Origin: Hyphomicrobiales bacterium
GTDB taxonomy: Bacteria > Pseudomonadota > Alphaproteobacteria > Rhizobiales > Rhizobiaceae
Length of the DNA: 37,565 bases
NCBI GenBank assembly: GCA_024225445.1
Contig: JAAEMP010000122.1
Span: 1 to 37,565 of the forward strand
Direction: 5' to 3'
The notes below the pieces were generated by a model that saw only the letters and a list, made by a program, of their open reading frames with translations, did not search any database and was not told where the DNA came from. Both the position numbers and the translations under genes were made by a program. Below are positions 15,075 to 24,528 of the stretch, in pieces (within the stretch, counting starts at the first letter, position 1; every line of letters starts with the position of its first letter).

Positions 15075-18000
15075 ATGATTTTTTCGTTTGTACTTTGGTT
15101 TTTGACCCCAGCCTTGAAATTCTATAGCTGGCGCTCACCCCAATTGCGTCAATTGATGAATGAAAAAAACTTTGTTGCGCAGATTCAAATCAAAGATGGA
15201 TCAAGGGCGCGCTGGTATCGCTTTGTCGATGGTAAGCTGAATTCAGGTGCGGGGCTGTTTGACAAACCGGACGTTGTCATCAAGTTCAAGACGACCAAAC
15301 TTGGCATTCAGATTTTGCTTAATATGTGTTCAGGCATGTTACATTTCGCCTATCCGATTTTGCGCCCTTTTCTTGACCCATTGACCGTCATTAATGCCGC
15401 CAAGAATTTTGCTTTCGAGGTGCAGGGGAAGGATGAGTATTCCCTGCATTTTACCGATCTGATGAATGCGATGCTGACCCATCACTGGAAACAGGGGCTA
15501 CCTGTTGGTGAGGGAGAAACCCGTTATGTCAACCAGACCAACGGTGGGCCGGTTTTTGTTTATGTGAAAGACCAGAAAATTGTTCGCATGACGTCGATGG
15601 ATTTCGATGAAAATGACGCTCAGGCCTGGTCAATCAAAGCAAGAGGCCAGGTGTTCACACCGCCGCACAAGACAACAATTTGTCCACACGGATTGGCATC
15701 AAAATCGCTGGTCTATTCCTCCAAACGGCTGCTTTACCCAATGAAACGGGTGGATTTTGATCCCGATGGCGAGCGTAACCCGCAGAACCGCGGCAAATCC
15801 GGCTATGTCAGGATTTCCTGGGACGAAGCGCTTGATCTGGCGGCGGGTGAGATTAAGCGGATTAATCGCCAACATGGGCATGGGGCTATTTTCAATAGTC
15901 ACAGCTCTCATCATACATGGGGAAATATCGGTTACTACCTAAGCTCCAACATCAGGTTCATGAATGCCATAGGCTATACCAAGATGGTGCTGAACCCGGA
16001 CAGCTGGGAGGGATTTTTCTGGGGCGCCTCGCATCATTACGGTTACACAATGCGGATGGGAACCGCCGAACCCTACGGCCAGATCGAGGATTGCCTGAAA
16101 GAAGCGGAGCTGATCATTTACTGGGCGTCTGACCCGGAAACGACCTGCGGATCTTATGCCGCTTTTGAGGGAACGATTCGCAGGCAGTGGGCCAGGCAGC
16201 TTGGCATCAAGAGCGTGCATATAGACCCCTACAAGAACGAAACCGCGTCTTGGCTGGGTGGCAAATGGATTCCGATTATTCCCGGCACCGGTCCAGCAAT
16301 GGCGCATGCGATTGCTCATGTCTGGATGACCGAAGAGCTTTACGACCGCGATTATATCGAAAACCGCACCACCGGATTTGAAAAATATGCGGCCTATGTA
16401 CTGGGTGAAGAAGACGGAATTCCGAAAACTCCGGAATGGCAGGAACCGGAAACCGGCGTGAAGTCGCATGTCGTGAGAGCATTGGCACGTGAATGGGGGA
16501 ACAAAAAAACCTACTTGTCCTGCGGTGGCAAAGGCACTGGTTTTGGTGGAGCAAACCGGTCGGCCACCGGTATCCAGTGGGCCCGGGCCATGGTCTGCCT
16601 GATGGCAATGCAGGGCCTGGGTAAGCCGGGCGTGAATTTTGGCAACCTGACGGTAGGCGCTCCCCTGGACATGCAGTTCTATTTCCCCGGTTATGCGGAT
16701 GGTGGAATTTCCGGCGATATGGAAGGCACGGCGGATGCGGTGCAGAATTATCAGCGCATGCCACACATGATCAGCATGAATACCTCAAACCAGCGGATAC
16801 CTCGCCTTCGGATACCTGAGGCCATTCTTGATGGCGAAACCCATGGCTATCCAACTGATCCCAAGTCGCTGGAAGGCCAGTTTCAGCGATTTGGCTACCC
16901 CTCACCCGGCCATTCGCCGATCAAGATGATGTACAAATATGGTGGCTCCCATTTTGGTACTACAATGGAGTCAAACCGACTGGCCAGGGCCTATCAGTCC
17001 GACAGTCTGGAGTTTGTCCTAAATCAGTCGATCTGGGACGAGGGAGAGGCCAAATTCGCAGATTTGATCTTGCCGGCCTGCACCAATTTTGAACGAACAG
17101 ATATCGGTGAATGGGCATCCTCGGGTGGCTATGGGCATCACAACTACAATCAGCTGAATCACCGCGTCATCACTTTGCAGCACAAGTGCATAGAGCCACT
17201 GGGCGAGTCCAAGTCGGACTTCCAGATATTCCTTGAACTTGCCAAACGTATGGGATTGAGTGCATATTTTGGCGAAGCAAAAACCGAGATTCAATGGTGC
17301 CGTGAACAATTCCTGAGTTCAGATCTTTCAAAGGTGATTTCCTGGAAGAAGTTTATGAAAAAGGGTTACTTTGTCGTTCCACCGGAAGAAAATGAGGCCA
17401 ACCGTGCCCCGACCAGTATGCGGTGGTTTTATGAGGGACGCAAAAAGGACGTGCCTGAACCATCACCGTTGCCCGCTGAATATGGCGAGGAATATCTGGA
17501 AGGATTGCAGACCCAATCGGGCAAATTCGAGTTTGAACCCAACAGCTTGAAACGTTTTGGCCAGGATCCCGGACGCCCGCCGATCAACCGCTATATCCCC
17601 GCATGGGAAGGCCGGCAGACGAAGGAATTAATCGACAAATATCCGTTGCAATTGATCACTCCGCATCCTCGTTTCAGTTTTCACACGTTGGGTGATGGCA
17701 AGGATTCCGTGATCAATGATATTCAGGATCACCGGGTTTTGGTTGACGGCCATTATTACTGGATCGCCCGGATCAACCCGGCAGAGGCCATGAAACGCGG
17801 TATCAGGCACCATGATCTGATCAAGCTATTCAATGACCGGGGCGCGGTCATTTGTGCGGCAGTTCTGACCGGGCGGTTGATGGAGGGCGTTGTCCACAGT
17901 TATGAATCTTCAGCCGAATACCAGCCGGTTGGTGATCCCGGAGTTTCACCTGATATCGGTGGTTGTGTAAATGTACTGACCCCTACGCGACACATGACAG

Positions 18001-18077
18001 AAAAAACAACAGCCTCCGCCCCCAATTCCTGTCTGATCGAGATCGAGAAATGCAGCATCCAGGAACTGACATCATGA
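15075..18077 (+). CDS. Transhydroxylase-like molybdenum enzyme with an N-terminal SCP2-like lipid-binding domain
   Basis: ATG 15075, with AGAGCGG upstream, gives 1000 residues; an in-frame TTG at 15000 is less likely. After a hydrophobic N-terminus ([10 protein letters not shown]), residues about 20-140 read like an SCP2 sterol-carrier domain ([15 protein letters not shown], then [11 protein letters not shown]). The remainder is a DMSO-reductase-family molybdopterin subunit without an N-terminal Fe-S cysteine set; only CPHG remains. His279, Asp309 and Ser310 (in [11 protein letters not shown]) have the spacing of His144, Asp174 and Mo ligand Ser175 in pyrogallol-phloroglucinol transhydroxylase, as I remember that structure. 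Electrons or a hydroxyl would move with the adjoining Fe-S subunit (ATGA overlap). A hydrophobic ring substrate is inferred. Confidence 0.82.
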   Translation: MIFSFVLWFLTPALKFYSWRSPQLRQLMNEKNFVAQIQIKDGSRARWYRFVDGKLNSGAGLFDKPDVVIKFKTTKLGIQILLNMCSGMLHFAYPILRPFLDPLTVINAAKNFAFEVQGKDEYSLHFTDLMNAMLTHHWKQGLPVGEGETRYVNQTNGGPVFVYVKDQKIVRMTSMDFDENDAQAWSIKARGQVFTPPHKTTICPHGLASKSLVYSSKRLLYPMKRVDFDPDGERNPQNRGKSGYVRISWDEALDLAAGEIKRINRQHGHGAIFNSHSSHHTWGNIGYYLSSNIRFMNAIGYTKMVLNPDSWEGFFWGASHHYGYTMRMGTAEPYGQIEDCLKEAELIIYWASDPETTCGSYAAFEGTIRRQWARQLGIKSVHIDPYKNETASWLGGKWIPIIPGTGPAMAHAIAHVWMTEELYDRDYIENRTTGFEKYAAYVLGEEDGIPKTPEWQEPETGVKSHVVRALAREWGNKKTYLSCGGKGTGFGGANRSATGIQWARAMVCLMAMQGLGKPGVNFGNLTVGAPLDMQFYFPGYADGGISGDMEGTADAVQNYQRMPHMISMNTSNQRIPRLRIPEAILDGETHGYPTDPKSLEGQFQRFGYPSPGHSPIKMMYKYGGSHFGTTMESNRLARAYQSDSLEFVLNQSIWDEGEAKFADLILPACTNFERTDIGEWASSGGYGHHNYNQLNHRVITLQHKCIEPLGESKSDFQIFLELAKRMGLSAYFGEAKTEIQWCREQFLSSDLSKVISWKKFMKKGYFVVPPEENEANRAPTSMRWFYEGRKKDVPEPSPLPAEYGEEYLEGLQTQSGKFEFEPNSLKRFGQDPGRPPINRYIPAWEGRQTKELIDKYPLQLITPHPRFSFHTLGDGKDSVINDIQDHRVLVDGHYYWIARINPAEAMKRGIRHHDLIKLFNDRGAVICAAVLTGRLMEGVVHSYESSAEYQPVGDPGVSPDIGGCVNVLTPTRHMTEKTTASAPNSCLIEIEKCSIQELTS

Positions 18078-18925
18078 GCAAATGGAACCTCATCATTGAT
18101 GTAGCGGATTGCCACAATTGCAATAACTGCTTTCTGGTCTGCAAGGACGAATATGTCGGTAATGACATTAAGGGTTATTGTGCTCCCCAACCGCTGCACG
18201 GGCACAAGTGGATCAACATTCTGGCGAAAGAACGCGGCCAGTATCCGATGGTTGAAACCACCTATTTACCTACCATGTGCAATCATTGTGATGATGCACC
18301 CTGTGTCAAAGCAGGCGATGGAGCGGTTGAAAAACGCAGTGATGGCATCGTCATTATCAACCCGGATAAAGCTATCGGGCGCCAGGACATCGTCGAGAGT
18401 TGTCCGTACGGTGCGATCTGGTGGAATGATGAGTTATCCTTGCCGCAAGCCTGGACGTTTGATGCGCACTTGCTTGACCGGGGCTGGAAGGAACCACGCT
18501 GTGTTCAATCCTGTCCGACCGGTGCGATGAATGCGATAAAAATTTCAGATGAGATGATGGCGGTCCTGGCAAGTGCGGAAAAGCTGGAGCCGATAAGGAA
18601 TGATCTTGATACCAAACCGCGAGTTTATTATAAAAACCTGCATCGGTTCACCAAATTGTTTGTTGCCGGCGAAGTGCTTGGTACTGCAGGCGGTGTGACC
18701 GATTGCGTGGCTGGCGCTCGCGTTGAGTTGAGATCGGCAGAAACAGAACTGTCAGTGACCCGGACCGATCCGTTTGGCGAATTCAAAATCGACGGGATGG
18801 ATCCCGATTGTGGCGCTTGTACTATCAAGATTTCCCATGACAATTTCCCGACCAAATCGATAAAAATCCAAATCAAGGGCGACAGTGTCATTGTCAAAAC
18901 CGTCATATTGAAAGGCAAGTCCTGA
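18074..18925 (+). CDS. Ferredoxin-type small subunit with C-terminal beta-sandwich domain (transhydroxylase/DMSO-reductase B-subunit type)
   Basis: ATG 18074 overlaps the large-subunit stop; the product is 283 residues. Cys13-x2-Cys16-x2-Cys19-x3-Cys23, then [18 protein letters not shown] and [10 protein letters not shown] provide ligands for about three [4Fe-4S] clusters. These match the B subunits of transhydroxylase, polysulfide and DMSO reductases. From about residue 205 a Cna-B/carboxypeptidase-regulatory-like domain follows ([24 protein letters not shown]). The small subunit of pyrogallol transhydroxylase has a similar tail, which supports pairing with the upstream molybdenum subunit. 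No signal peptide is visible, so the complex is probably cytoplasmic. The partial gene at 1-222 is a paralogue. Confidence 0.9.
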   Translation: MSKWNLIIDVADCHNCNNCFLVCKDEYVGNDIKGYCAPQPLHGHKWINILAKERGQYPMVETTYLPTMCNHCDDAPCVKAGDGAVEKRSDGIVIINPDKAIGRQDIVESCPYGAIWWNDELSLPQAWTFDAHLLDRGWKEPRCVQSCPTGAMNAIKISDEMMAVLASAEKLEPIRNDLDTKPRVYYKNLHRFTKLFVAGEVLGTAGGVTDCVAGARVELRSAETELSVTRTDPFGEFKIDGMDPDCGACTIKISHDNFPTKSIKIQIKGDSVIVKTVILKGKS

Positions 18926-18986
18926 TGTCAGTGAATACAAATCAGCACAACAGGTATACGCTTGTCACTTGAAGAAAGCACTCTGA

Positions 18987-20699
18987 ATGACAATAGAAAA
19001 CAAAAAAACTGTAGCGCAGATCCTGGCAGCATCTCTGGTGCGACACGGTGTTGAGGTTATGTTCTCGCAGTGCCTGCCTTCGGCGCTATTGCTGGCCTCG
19101 GAAGATGTCAACATCCGGCATTTTATGTATCGAACTGAAAATGCCGGCACCTATATGGCCGATTGTTATGCAAGGATCACCGGCAAGGTTGGTGTGGTAA
19201 CAGCGCAAAACGGTCCCGCCGCAACCCTGTTGGTACCCGGGCTTGCCGAAGCCCTGATGGCCTCGATTCCGATCGTCGCTCTGGTGCAGGATGTGAACCG
19301 CTCGCAAACCGACAAGAATGCGTTTCAGGAATATGATCATCTGGCGTTGTTTCATGGTTGCGCAAAGTCGGTCAAACGGGTGACCGAAGCTAGCCGGATC
19401 GAAGATTATATCGACATGGCATTTGCCACAGCGGCAAGCGGTCGTCCGGGCCCGGTTGTTTTGATGTTACCCGCAGACCTGTTGCTGGAGCAAGTGGTTC
19501 TGCCAAAACCGCGCACCGTCAATCTGGGACATTTCCCGCTCGATCGCGTTGCTGCTGATCCAGCCAGGATCGCTGAGGCTGCCGAGGTGCTGGCCGCTGC
19601 CAAAAATCCACTGGTAGTCGCAGGCGGCGGCGTTCACCTGTCCGGCGCCAGCGATGAAATCGCCGAACTGCAGCAGCAATGCCACCTGCCGGTAATGACT
19701 ACAGTCATGGGCAAAGGTACAATTGATGAGGGTCATCCGCTTTCGCTTGGCGTTGTCGGCTACGCGATGGGGAAACTGTCGCCGACACGGTATATGAAGG
19801 GGCTGATAGATGAAGCTGATGTGATCCTGCTGGTCGGATCAAGGACCAATCAGAATGGCACGGATTCCTGGGCGATTTATCCAGAAGATGCGCGCATTAT
19901 CCATATCGATGTCGACAGTTTGGAGATTGGACGCAATTACGAAGCACTACGTTTGAATGGCGATGCAAAATTGACGCTTCAGGCACTTTGTGCTGCTCTT
20001 AAAGGTCGGCGTAATCCGGTGCCTGAAACTGTGGCACGGATTGCCGGGGCAAAAGCAAAACACCTGCCTGAAATCCTGCCATATGAACATTCCAATGCCC
20101 ATCCGATTCGTCCTGAAAGACTGGCGGCTGATATCCGGCAAGTACTGACGCCGGAAACGATTGTTGTAACCGATGCCAGTTATTCTACCCTTTGGGCGGC
20201 CTGCTATTTACCGTCTCTGAAAGCCGGAATGCGGTTTATCACCCCACGCGGTCTGGCGGGTCTGGGCTGGGGTTTGCCGATGGCCATCGGCGCCAAGGTT
20301 GCCCGGCCCGACAGTCCCGTCATCTGTATGGTTGGCGATGGTGGATTTGCCCATGTCTGGTCGGAACTTGAAACTGCGCGACGCATGAGAACACCTGTGG
20401 TATTGACGGTACTGAATAACGGCTGCCTTGGTTACCAGAAGGACGCCGAGGATGTAAAGTTTGGCCGTCACAGCGATTGCTGCTTTTTTACCGAGGTTGA
20501 TCACGCAAAGATCGCCGAAGCTTCGGGTTGCCGCGGCGTCAGGATCGAAAATGCCGGTGATTACCTTCACGCATTAAAACAGGCGCTGGCGTCGGGAGAA
20601 ACCACTGTGCTGGACGTGGTGACCGATCCTGAGGCCTTTCCGCCGGTAACTTTCTTTGACGGGCTTGAGGATATTCGAGACGCCAGAAATGGCATTTGA
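18987..20699 (+). CDS. Thiamine-diphosphate-dependent enzyme of the acetolactate synthase / cyclic-dione hydrolase superfamily
   Basis: The 570-residue protein has the three-domain POX/ALS layout. Catalytic Glu51 lies in RTENAGTYMADCYARITGK. The central FAD/nucleotide-like domain contains LVVAGGGVHLSGA. The C-terminal PP domain has GDG at 450-452 and the closing VLNNGCLGYQ of the thiamine-diphosphate motif. Relatives make or cleave C-C bonds next to a carbonyl: acetolactate synthase, benzoylformate decarboxylase, and the ring-opening hydrolases IolD and cyclohexane-1,2-dione hydrolase. The lack of a regulatory subunit gene and the catabolic neighbours argue against amino-acid biosynthesis. 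GAAGAAAG precedes ATG 18987. Substrate unknown. Confidence 0.85.
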   Translation: MTIENKKTVAQILAASLVRHGVEVMFSQCLPSALLLASEDVNIRHFMYRTENAGTYMADCYARITGKVGVVTAQNGPAATLLVPGLAEALMASIPIVALVQDVNRSQTDKNAFQEYDHLALFHGCAKSVKRVTEASRIEDYIDMAFATAASGRPGPVVLMLPADLLLEQVVLPKPRTVNLGHFPLDRVAADPARIAEAAEVLAAAKNPLVVAGGGVHLSGASDEIAELQQQCHLPVMTTVMGKGTIDEGHPLSLGVVGYAMGKLSPTRYMKGLIDEADVILLVGSRTNQNGTDSWAIYPEDARIIHIDVDSLEIGRNYEALRLNGDAKLTLQALCAALKGRRNPVPETVARIAGAKAKHLPEILPYEHSNAHPIRPERLAADIRQVLTPETIVVTDASYSTLWAACYLPSLKAGMRFITPRGLAGLGWGLPMAIGAKVARPDSPVICMVGDGGFAHVWSELETARRMRTPVVLTVLNNGCLGYQKDAEDVKFGRHSDCCFFTEVDHAKIAEASGCRGVRIENAGDYLHALKQALASGETTVLDVVTDPEAFPPVTFFDGLEDIRDARNGI

Positions 20700-20737
20700 C
20701 CGGACCAAATCCCGCGCGTAGAAATTAGGAGGTATAG

Positions 20738-21526
20738 ATGGACGCTAATGAAATCAGAAAACTGCGAACCCGGCTTGAGGATTATCAGGACAAGTACGAG
20801 ACTATAAATTTCAATCGCGAAGACGGCATTCTTGAGATGACCCTTACCACCGATGGCGGATCGCTGGTATGGAACCGCCGTGCCCACGCTGAACTGGAAG
20901 AGGCGTTTTTGAATATCGGGCGGGATCGCGATAATCAGGTGGTCATCATGACCGGCACTGGAGACGAGTTTTCCGGCCCTGTACCCGAAGCAGATGCCAA
21001 CCGCGCCTATCATCACCAGACACCGGATGAATGGGGTGAACTGGGATGGGAAGCAAATCGGCTCCATGCCAATATGCTGGCCATCGATATCCCGATGATC
21101 AGTGCGGTCAACGGTCCGGCTGCGCGGCATGCCGAGTTGCCGGTAATGTGCGATATCGTTCTGGCTACCGAAACTGCCTCCTTTCAGGATTCAGCACATT
21201 TTTCTGGCGGACTGGTTCCCGGTGACGGAGTACATATCGTGTTTCCGATGATCATGGGTCTGAATCGGGGTCGCTATTTTCTGCTGACCGGACAGGTGCT
21301 GGATGCCGTCCAGGCTCTTGAGTTTGGATTGATAAATGAAATTCTGCCTGCGGACAAATTATTGCCGCGCGCCCGCGAACTTGCCGCCGGAATCATGCAA
21401 CAGCCCGAGCTTAACCGTCGCTATTCCCGTATTCTGCTGACAGAGGATCTGCGCCGCCGGATGAACGAATTTCTGCCCTACGGCCTGGCGCTGGAAGGGC
21501 TTTGTATCACCCGTGCGCCACAGTGA
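20738..21526 (+). CDS. Crotonase-fold beta-diketone hydrolase, 6-oxocamphor hydrolase-like (retro-Claisenase)
   Basis: The 262-residue crotonase-superfamily protein lacks the usual CoA-hydratase look. It follows 6-oxocamphor hydrolase along most of its length as I recall that sequence: SLVWNRRAH, VVIMTGTG, AVNGPAARHAELPVM, FQDSAHF, PGDGVH, NRGRYFLLTGQ. His131, His154, Asp163 and Glu253 fall exactly nine residues after His122, His145, Asp154 and Glu244 of that enzyme, and His50 matches His45. Those enzymes hydrolyse a C-C bond in cyclic or bicyclic 1,3-diketones without CoA. TAGGAGG lies just before ATG 20738. It offers the ring-opening step of this cluster. The exact diketone is unknown. Confidence 0.85.
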   Translation: MDANEIRKLRTRLEDYQDKYETINFNREDGILEMTLTTDGGSLVWNRRAHAELEEAFLNIGRDRDNQVVIMTGTGDEFSGPVPEADANRAYHHQTPDEWGELGWEANRLHANMLAIDIPMISAVNGPAARHAELPVMCDIVLATETASFQDSAHFSGGLVPGDGVHIVFPMIMGLNRGRYFLLTGQVLDAVQALEFGLINEILPADKLLPRARELAAGIMQQPELNRRYSRILLTEDLRRRMNEFLPYGLALEGLCITRAPQ

Positions 21527-21581
21527 TGCATTGAAGTGAAGCAATAAAGAGAAAGCGGACAGCTTCAAAAGGAGAAATAAC

Positions 21582-22469
21582 ATGGCAAAAATTGCATTCC
21601 TCGGCACCGGTAGTATGGGTGCGGCAATGATCAAAAATTACCTGAAAGGTGGGCATGAAGTTACCGTCTGCAATCGTACAATCGCCAAGGCCGAACCGCT
21701 TAAGGCACTGGGTGCAAAAGTAGCAATAACCCCCAAAGAGGCGGTTGAAGACGCCGAAGTGGTGATTTCCTGCCTAACCAATGATGACGCCTCCCGCGAT
21801 AGCTGGAACGGTGAAAATGGGGCGCTGAAAGGCAATTTCAAACCCGGCGCCTTTGCCATTGAAGCCTCCACCGCGTCGCTTGAATGGATTCGGGAACTGG
21901 ACGGATTGGCGCAGGCAAAAGGGATGCATTTTCTTGATTGTCCGGTGGCTGGTCGACCTGATCTGGCGAATGCAGGCAAACTGAAAGTCTTTGCCGGTGG
22001 CTCTGCTGATGATGTCGATGCGATGCGCCCGGTTCTTGATGCGATCAGCGCTGCAGTTATTCATTTTGGTCCGGTTGGTTCCGGTATCACCTTCAAACTG
22101 ATCTATAACGTCATGGGTGCGCTGCAGGTTGCGGCAACCGCAGAAGGTCTGATTGCCTGCGAGGCGGCGGGGATCGATCTTCGGGTGGCAGCCGATGCAT
22201 TTTCAAACGGTGCAACCGGTAGCCCGCACGTCAAACTCCACTCCAAAAACATGGCCGAGGGCATCATCAATGACCCAATCATGTTCACCGGTAAAAACCG
22301 CATCAAAGACACCCGTTACGGCATCGAGGTGATCGACAGCCTCGGTGCACAATCGATTCTGGGTCGCGGTACCATACAGGTTTGGGAGCAGATGGTAGAA
22401 CAAGGCATGGAACTCAGGAATGATAGCGAATTGATTGATGCGCTGAGGGCAGCAGCAAAAACAGGATAG
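21582..22469 (+). CDS. NAD(P)-dependent 3-hydroxyisobutyrate-dehydrogenase-like oxidoreductase (second copy)
   Basis: The 295-residue protein has the Rossmann motif G8-T-G10-S-M-G13, the NRTIAKAEPLKALGA segment, the substrate-loop DCPVAGRP, and probable catalytic Lys172 (TFKLIYN). AAAAGGAG seven bases before ATG 21582 fixes the start. It belongs to the same family as the gene at 219-1163, and both share the NRTxAKAEPL stretch. In this cluster it probably oxidises a hydroxy acid released after ring opening to a semialdehyde, for the aldehyde dehydrogenase next door. Cytoplasmic; substrate inferred only from neighbours. Confidence 0.9.
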   Translation: MAKIAFLGTGSMGAAMIKNYLKGGHEVTVCNRTIAKAEPLKALGAKVAITPKEAVEDAEVVISCLTNDDASRDSWNGENGALKGNFKPGAFAIEASTASLEWIRELDGLAQAKGMHFLDCPVAGRPDLANAGKLKVFAGGSADDVDAMRPVLDAISAAVIHFGPVGSGITFKLIYNVMGALQVAATAEGLIACEAAGIDLRVAADAFSNGATGSPHVKLHSKNMAEGIINDPIMFTGKNRIKDTRYGIEVIDSLGAQSILGRGTIQVWEQMVEQGMELRNDSELIDALRAAAKTG

Positions 22470-22532
22470 TTGCGTGCCGACACTTCCCTCCAACCGTAAC
22501 GGGAGTCTTTGATCAAATTACCCAATCAAATC

Positions 22533-22555
22533 CCGGCACTCAAATTCGTTGCCGG
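22533..22555 (+). other. Intergenic hairpin before the aldehyde dehydrogenase gene
   Basis: CCGGCA and TGCCGG pair perfectly around an 11-base loop in the 112-base gap. There is no T run, so it is more likely a processing or stability element than a full terminator. It could also be chance. Confidence 0.3.
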
Positions 22556-22581
22556 CTATTGATACTTGTTGATAATAGGAA

Positions 22582-24036
22582 ATGGAAAACACGATGAACC
22601 TTGAGAACCCGAAACTGCTGCGTAGTGCCTGTTATATCAATGGTGCCTGGCGAGATTCCGCTGATATCGCGGTAATAAATCCGGCAACCGGCGAAACCAT
22701 CGCCAAAGTGCCAAAATTTGGACAAAAAGAGGCCAGGGAGGCAGTTGCCGCCGCCGGGGCAGCTTTGCCGGAATGGTCAGCACGGCTTGCACAGGAGCGA
22801 TCTGTCTATCTGCGAAAATGGTTTGATCTGATGGTCGCCAACAAGCATGACCTTGCCACCATCCTGACCTCGGAACAGGGCAAACCGCTATCTGAGGCCC
22901 TGGCCGAAATCGACTATGCCGCTTCGTTTATCGAGTTTTATGCTGAAGAAGCGAAAAGGATTTACGGCGAAACCATTCCAAGCCACCGCAAGGACGCACG
23001 TATTGTTGCCATCCGTCAGCCCCTGGGTATTATCGCGGCGATAACACCATGGAATTTCCCCGCTGCAATGATCACCCGTAAATTGGGGCCTGCGCTGGCT
23101 GCCGGATGTACGGCTGTATGCAAACCGGCTACGGAAACGCCACTGACGGCATTCGCTTTGGCCGAACTGGCGGATCAGGCGGGTATCCCGCCAGGGGTGA
23201 TCAATGTGATTACTGGAAAATCATCAGAAATCGGCCAGGAATGGACGACCAATCCGGATGTCCGCGGGGTTACATTTACCGGCTCTACCGAAGTCGGAAA
23301 AATCCTTATGCAGCAGGCATCCGGTACGATTAAAAAGGTTTCTCTGGAACTGGGCGGTAATGCTCCCCTGATCGTCTTTGATGATGCGGACCTTGATGCT
23401 GCGGTTGAGGGGACGATAATTTCCAAATTCCGCAATATGGGTCAAACCTGTGTTTGTTCAAATCGTATTTATGTTCAGGAAGAGGTTTATGATCAGTACG
23501 CGGAAAAACTGGTAGCTGCAGTTAAAAAACTAAACGTGGGCGATGGCCTTGCCAACGGCGTCAATCAGGGACCACTGATCAATAGCGCAGCTGTTGAAAA
23601 AGCGGAGGAACACATTGCCGATGCCGTCAGTAAAGGTGCGCAAATTGCACAGGGTGGGAAACGGCACAGCCTTGGTGGTACATATTTTGAGCCAACGGTT
23701 CTAAAAAATGTGACCACTGATACCCTGGTGACGAGTGAGGAAACCTTTGGCCCTGTTGCCCCCCTTTACAAATTCCGGCAAGAAGCAGATGTCATCAAGC
23801 TTGCCAATGCAACAGAGTTTGGATTGGCCGCCTATTTCTTTAGTCGGGATATTGGCAGGGTCTGGCGGGTTGCCGAAGCGTTGGAAACCGGCATTGTCGG
23901 GGTGAATACCGGCCTGATCTCCACTGCTTTGGCACCCTTTGGCGGCATCAAGGAATCCGGCATTGGCAGGGAGGGTTCAGCTCATGGTATGGATGAGTAT
24001 GTCGAAATCAAATATATCCTTATGGCGGGTATCTAG
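22582..24036 (+). CDS. NAD(P)+-dependent aldehyde dehydrogenase, succinate-semialdehyde dehydrogenase-like
   Basis: The 484-residue protein has the length and motifs of the GabD branch: TPWNFPAAMITRK, FTGSTEVGK (cofactor loop), general base Glu256 in LELGGNAP and nucleophile Cys290 in GQTCVCSN, a Cys-x-Cys arrangement seen in SSADH. The C-terminus has PFGGIKESGIGREG. It oxidises a semialdehyde or aldehyde to a carboxylic acid in the cytoplasm. Placed after the hydroxy-acid dehydrogenase, it likely finishes oxidation of the ring-cleavage product. ATG 22582 and ATG 22594 are both in frame; AGGA is better spaced for the second. Confidence 0.93.
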   Translation: MENTMNLENPKLLRSACYINGAWRDSADIAVINPATGETIAKVPKFGQKEAREAVAAAGAALPEWSARLAQERSVYLRKWFDLMVANKHDLATILTSEQGKPLSEALAEIDYAASFIEFYAEEAKRIYGETIPSHRKDARIVAIRQPLGIIAAITPWNFPAAMITRKLGPALAAGCTAVCKPATETPLTAFALAELADQAGIPPGVINVITGKSSEIGQEWTTNPDVRGVTFTGSTEVGKILMQQASGTIKKVSLELGGNAPLIVFDDADLDAAVEGTIISKFRNMGQTCVCSNRIYVQEEVYDQYAEKLVAAVKKLNVGDGLANGVNQGPLINSAAVEKAEEHIADAVSKGAQIAQGGKRHSLGGTYFEPTVLKNVTTDTLVTSEETFGPVAPLYKFRQEADVIKLANATEFGLAAYFFSRDIGRVWRVAEALETGIVGVNTGLISTALAPFGGIKESGIGREGSAHGMDEYVEIKYILMAGI

Positions 24037-24057
24037 AGACTTTCATGGTGGATCGCG

Positions 24058-24426
24058 GTGACGTTTACAGACATCGTTTCATGGATCTGCCAGCTTTATC
24101 TGGCGTTCTTTTTCGCTCGATCCGCGTATCGAAAAGTGAAGAATTTTGAGCGTGTTAGTACTGAATTTCGAGATTGGGGTTACCCGCTTCCGGAATTTGT
24201 AACCGGATTTCTGGTATGTGTCTGGATTGTCTGTTCTGTTACAATCCTGATCCCTTCCCTGGCTGGAATCACGTCAGTTGTTTTGCTGGTTTTTATGATG
24301 ATTGCATCCGCGACCCTTCTGGTTCACGGTGAAATCAGGCGTCTGATAGAACCGGCAATACCGATATTGTTACTGCTGGTCATCATCATGCTCAGACATG
24401 CGCAGATCGCTGATATAGTGATATGA
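24058..24426 (+). CDS. DoxX/MauE-like small integral membrane protein
   Basis: The 122-residue protein has four hydrophobic spans and the DoxX pattern: a first helix ending in FFARSAYRKVKNFE, then FRDWGYPLPEFVTGFL, and two closing helices. The start is GTG 24058, since no in-frame ATG is near. DoxX-like proteins associate with quinol oxidation or thiol redox complexes, but many have no known role. It lies between the aldehyde dehydrogenase and the second molybdoenzyme, so a membrane electron-transfer link is conceivable. Start and function are both uncertain. Confidence 0.7.
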   Translation: MTFTDIVSWICQLYLAFFFARSAYRKVKNFERVSTEFRDWGYPLPEFVTGFLVCVWIVCSVTILIPSLAGITSVVLLVFMMIASATLLVHGEIRRLIEPAIPILLLLVIIMLRHAQIADIVI

Positions 24427-24528
24427 AATCAACCGAATACCTTTTCAGGAAGTGGATAAATGGATATTTCCGTAATATCGTGATCAAGACGGGAAATGCG
24501 TCAAAACAATCGAGAAGCAGGAAAAATC

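Noticed and set aside
14972-15126. Short frame with ATGATGGAAGG start upstream of the molybdoenzyme
   Set aside because: It overlaps the molybdoenzyme start in another frame and its sequence has no recognisable features.
15939-16766. Long antisense frame (275 residues) inside the first molybdoenzyme gene
   Set aside because: It is a shadow of a well-supported gene, with low-complexity His/Arg/Cys-rich composition and no recognisable domain or ribosome-binding site.
18987-20699. Biosynthetic acetolactate synthase (ilvB/ilvG)
   Set aside because: No small regulatory subunit or branched-chain biosynthesis genes are near, and the cluster is catabolic.
20738-21526. Annotation as a plain enoyl-CoA hydratase
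   Set aside because: The sequence tracks 6-oxocamphor hydrolase through all active-site positions, and the neighbouring genes show no CoA-thioester chemistry.
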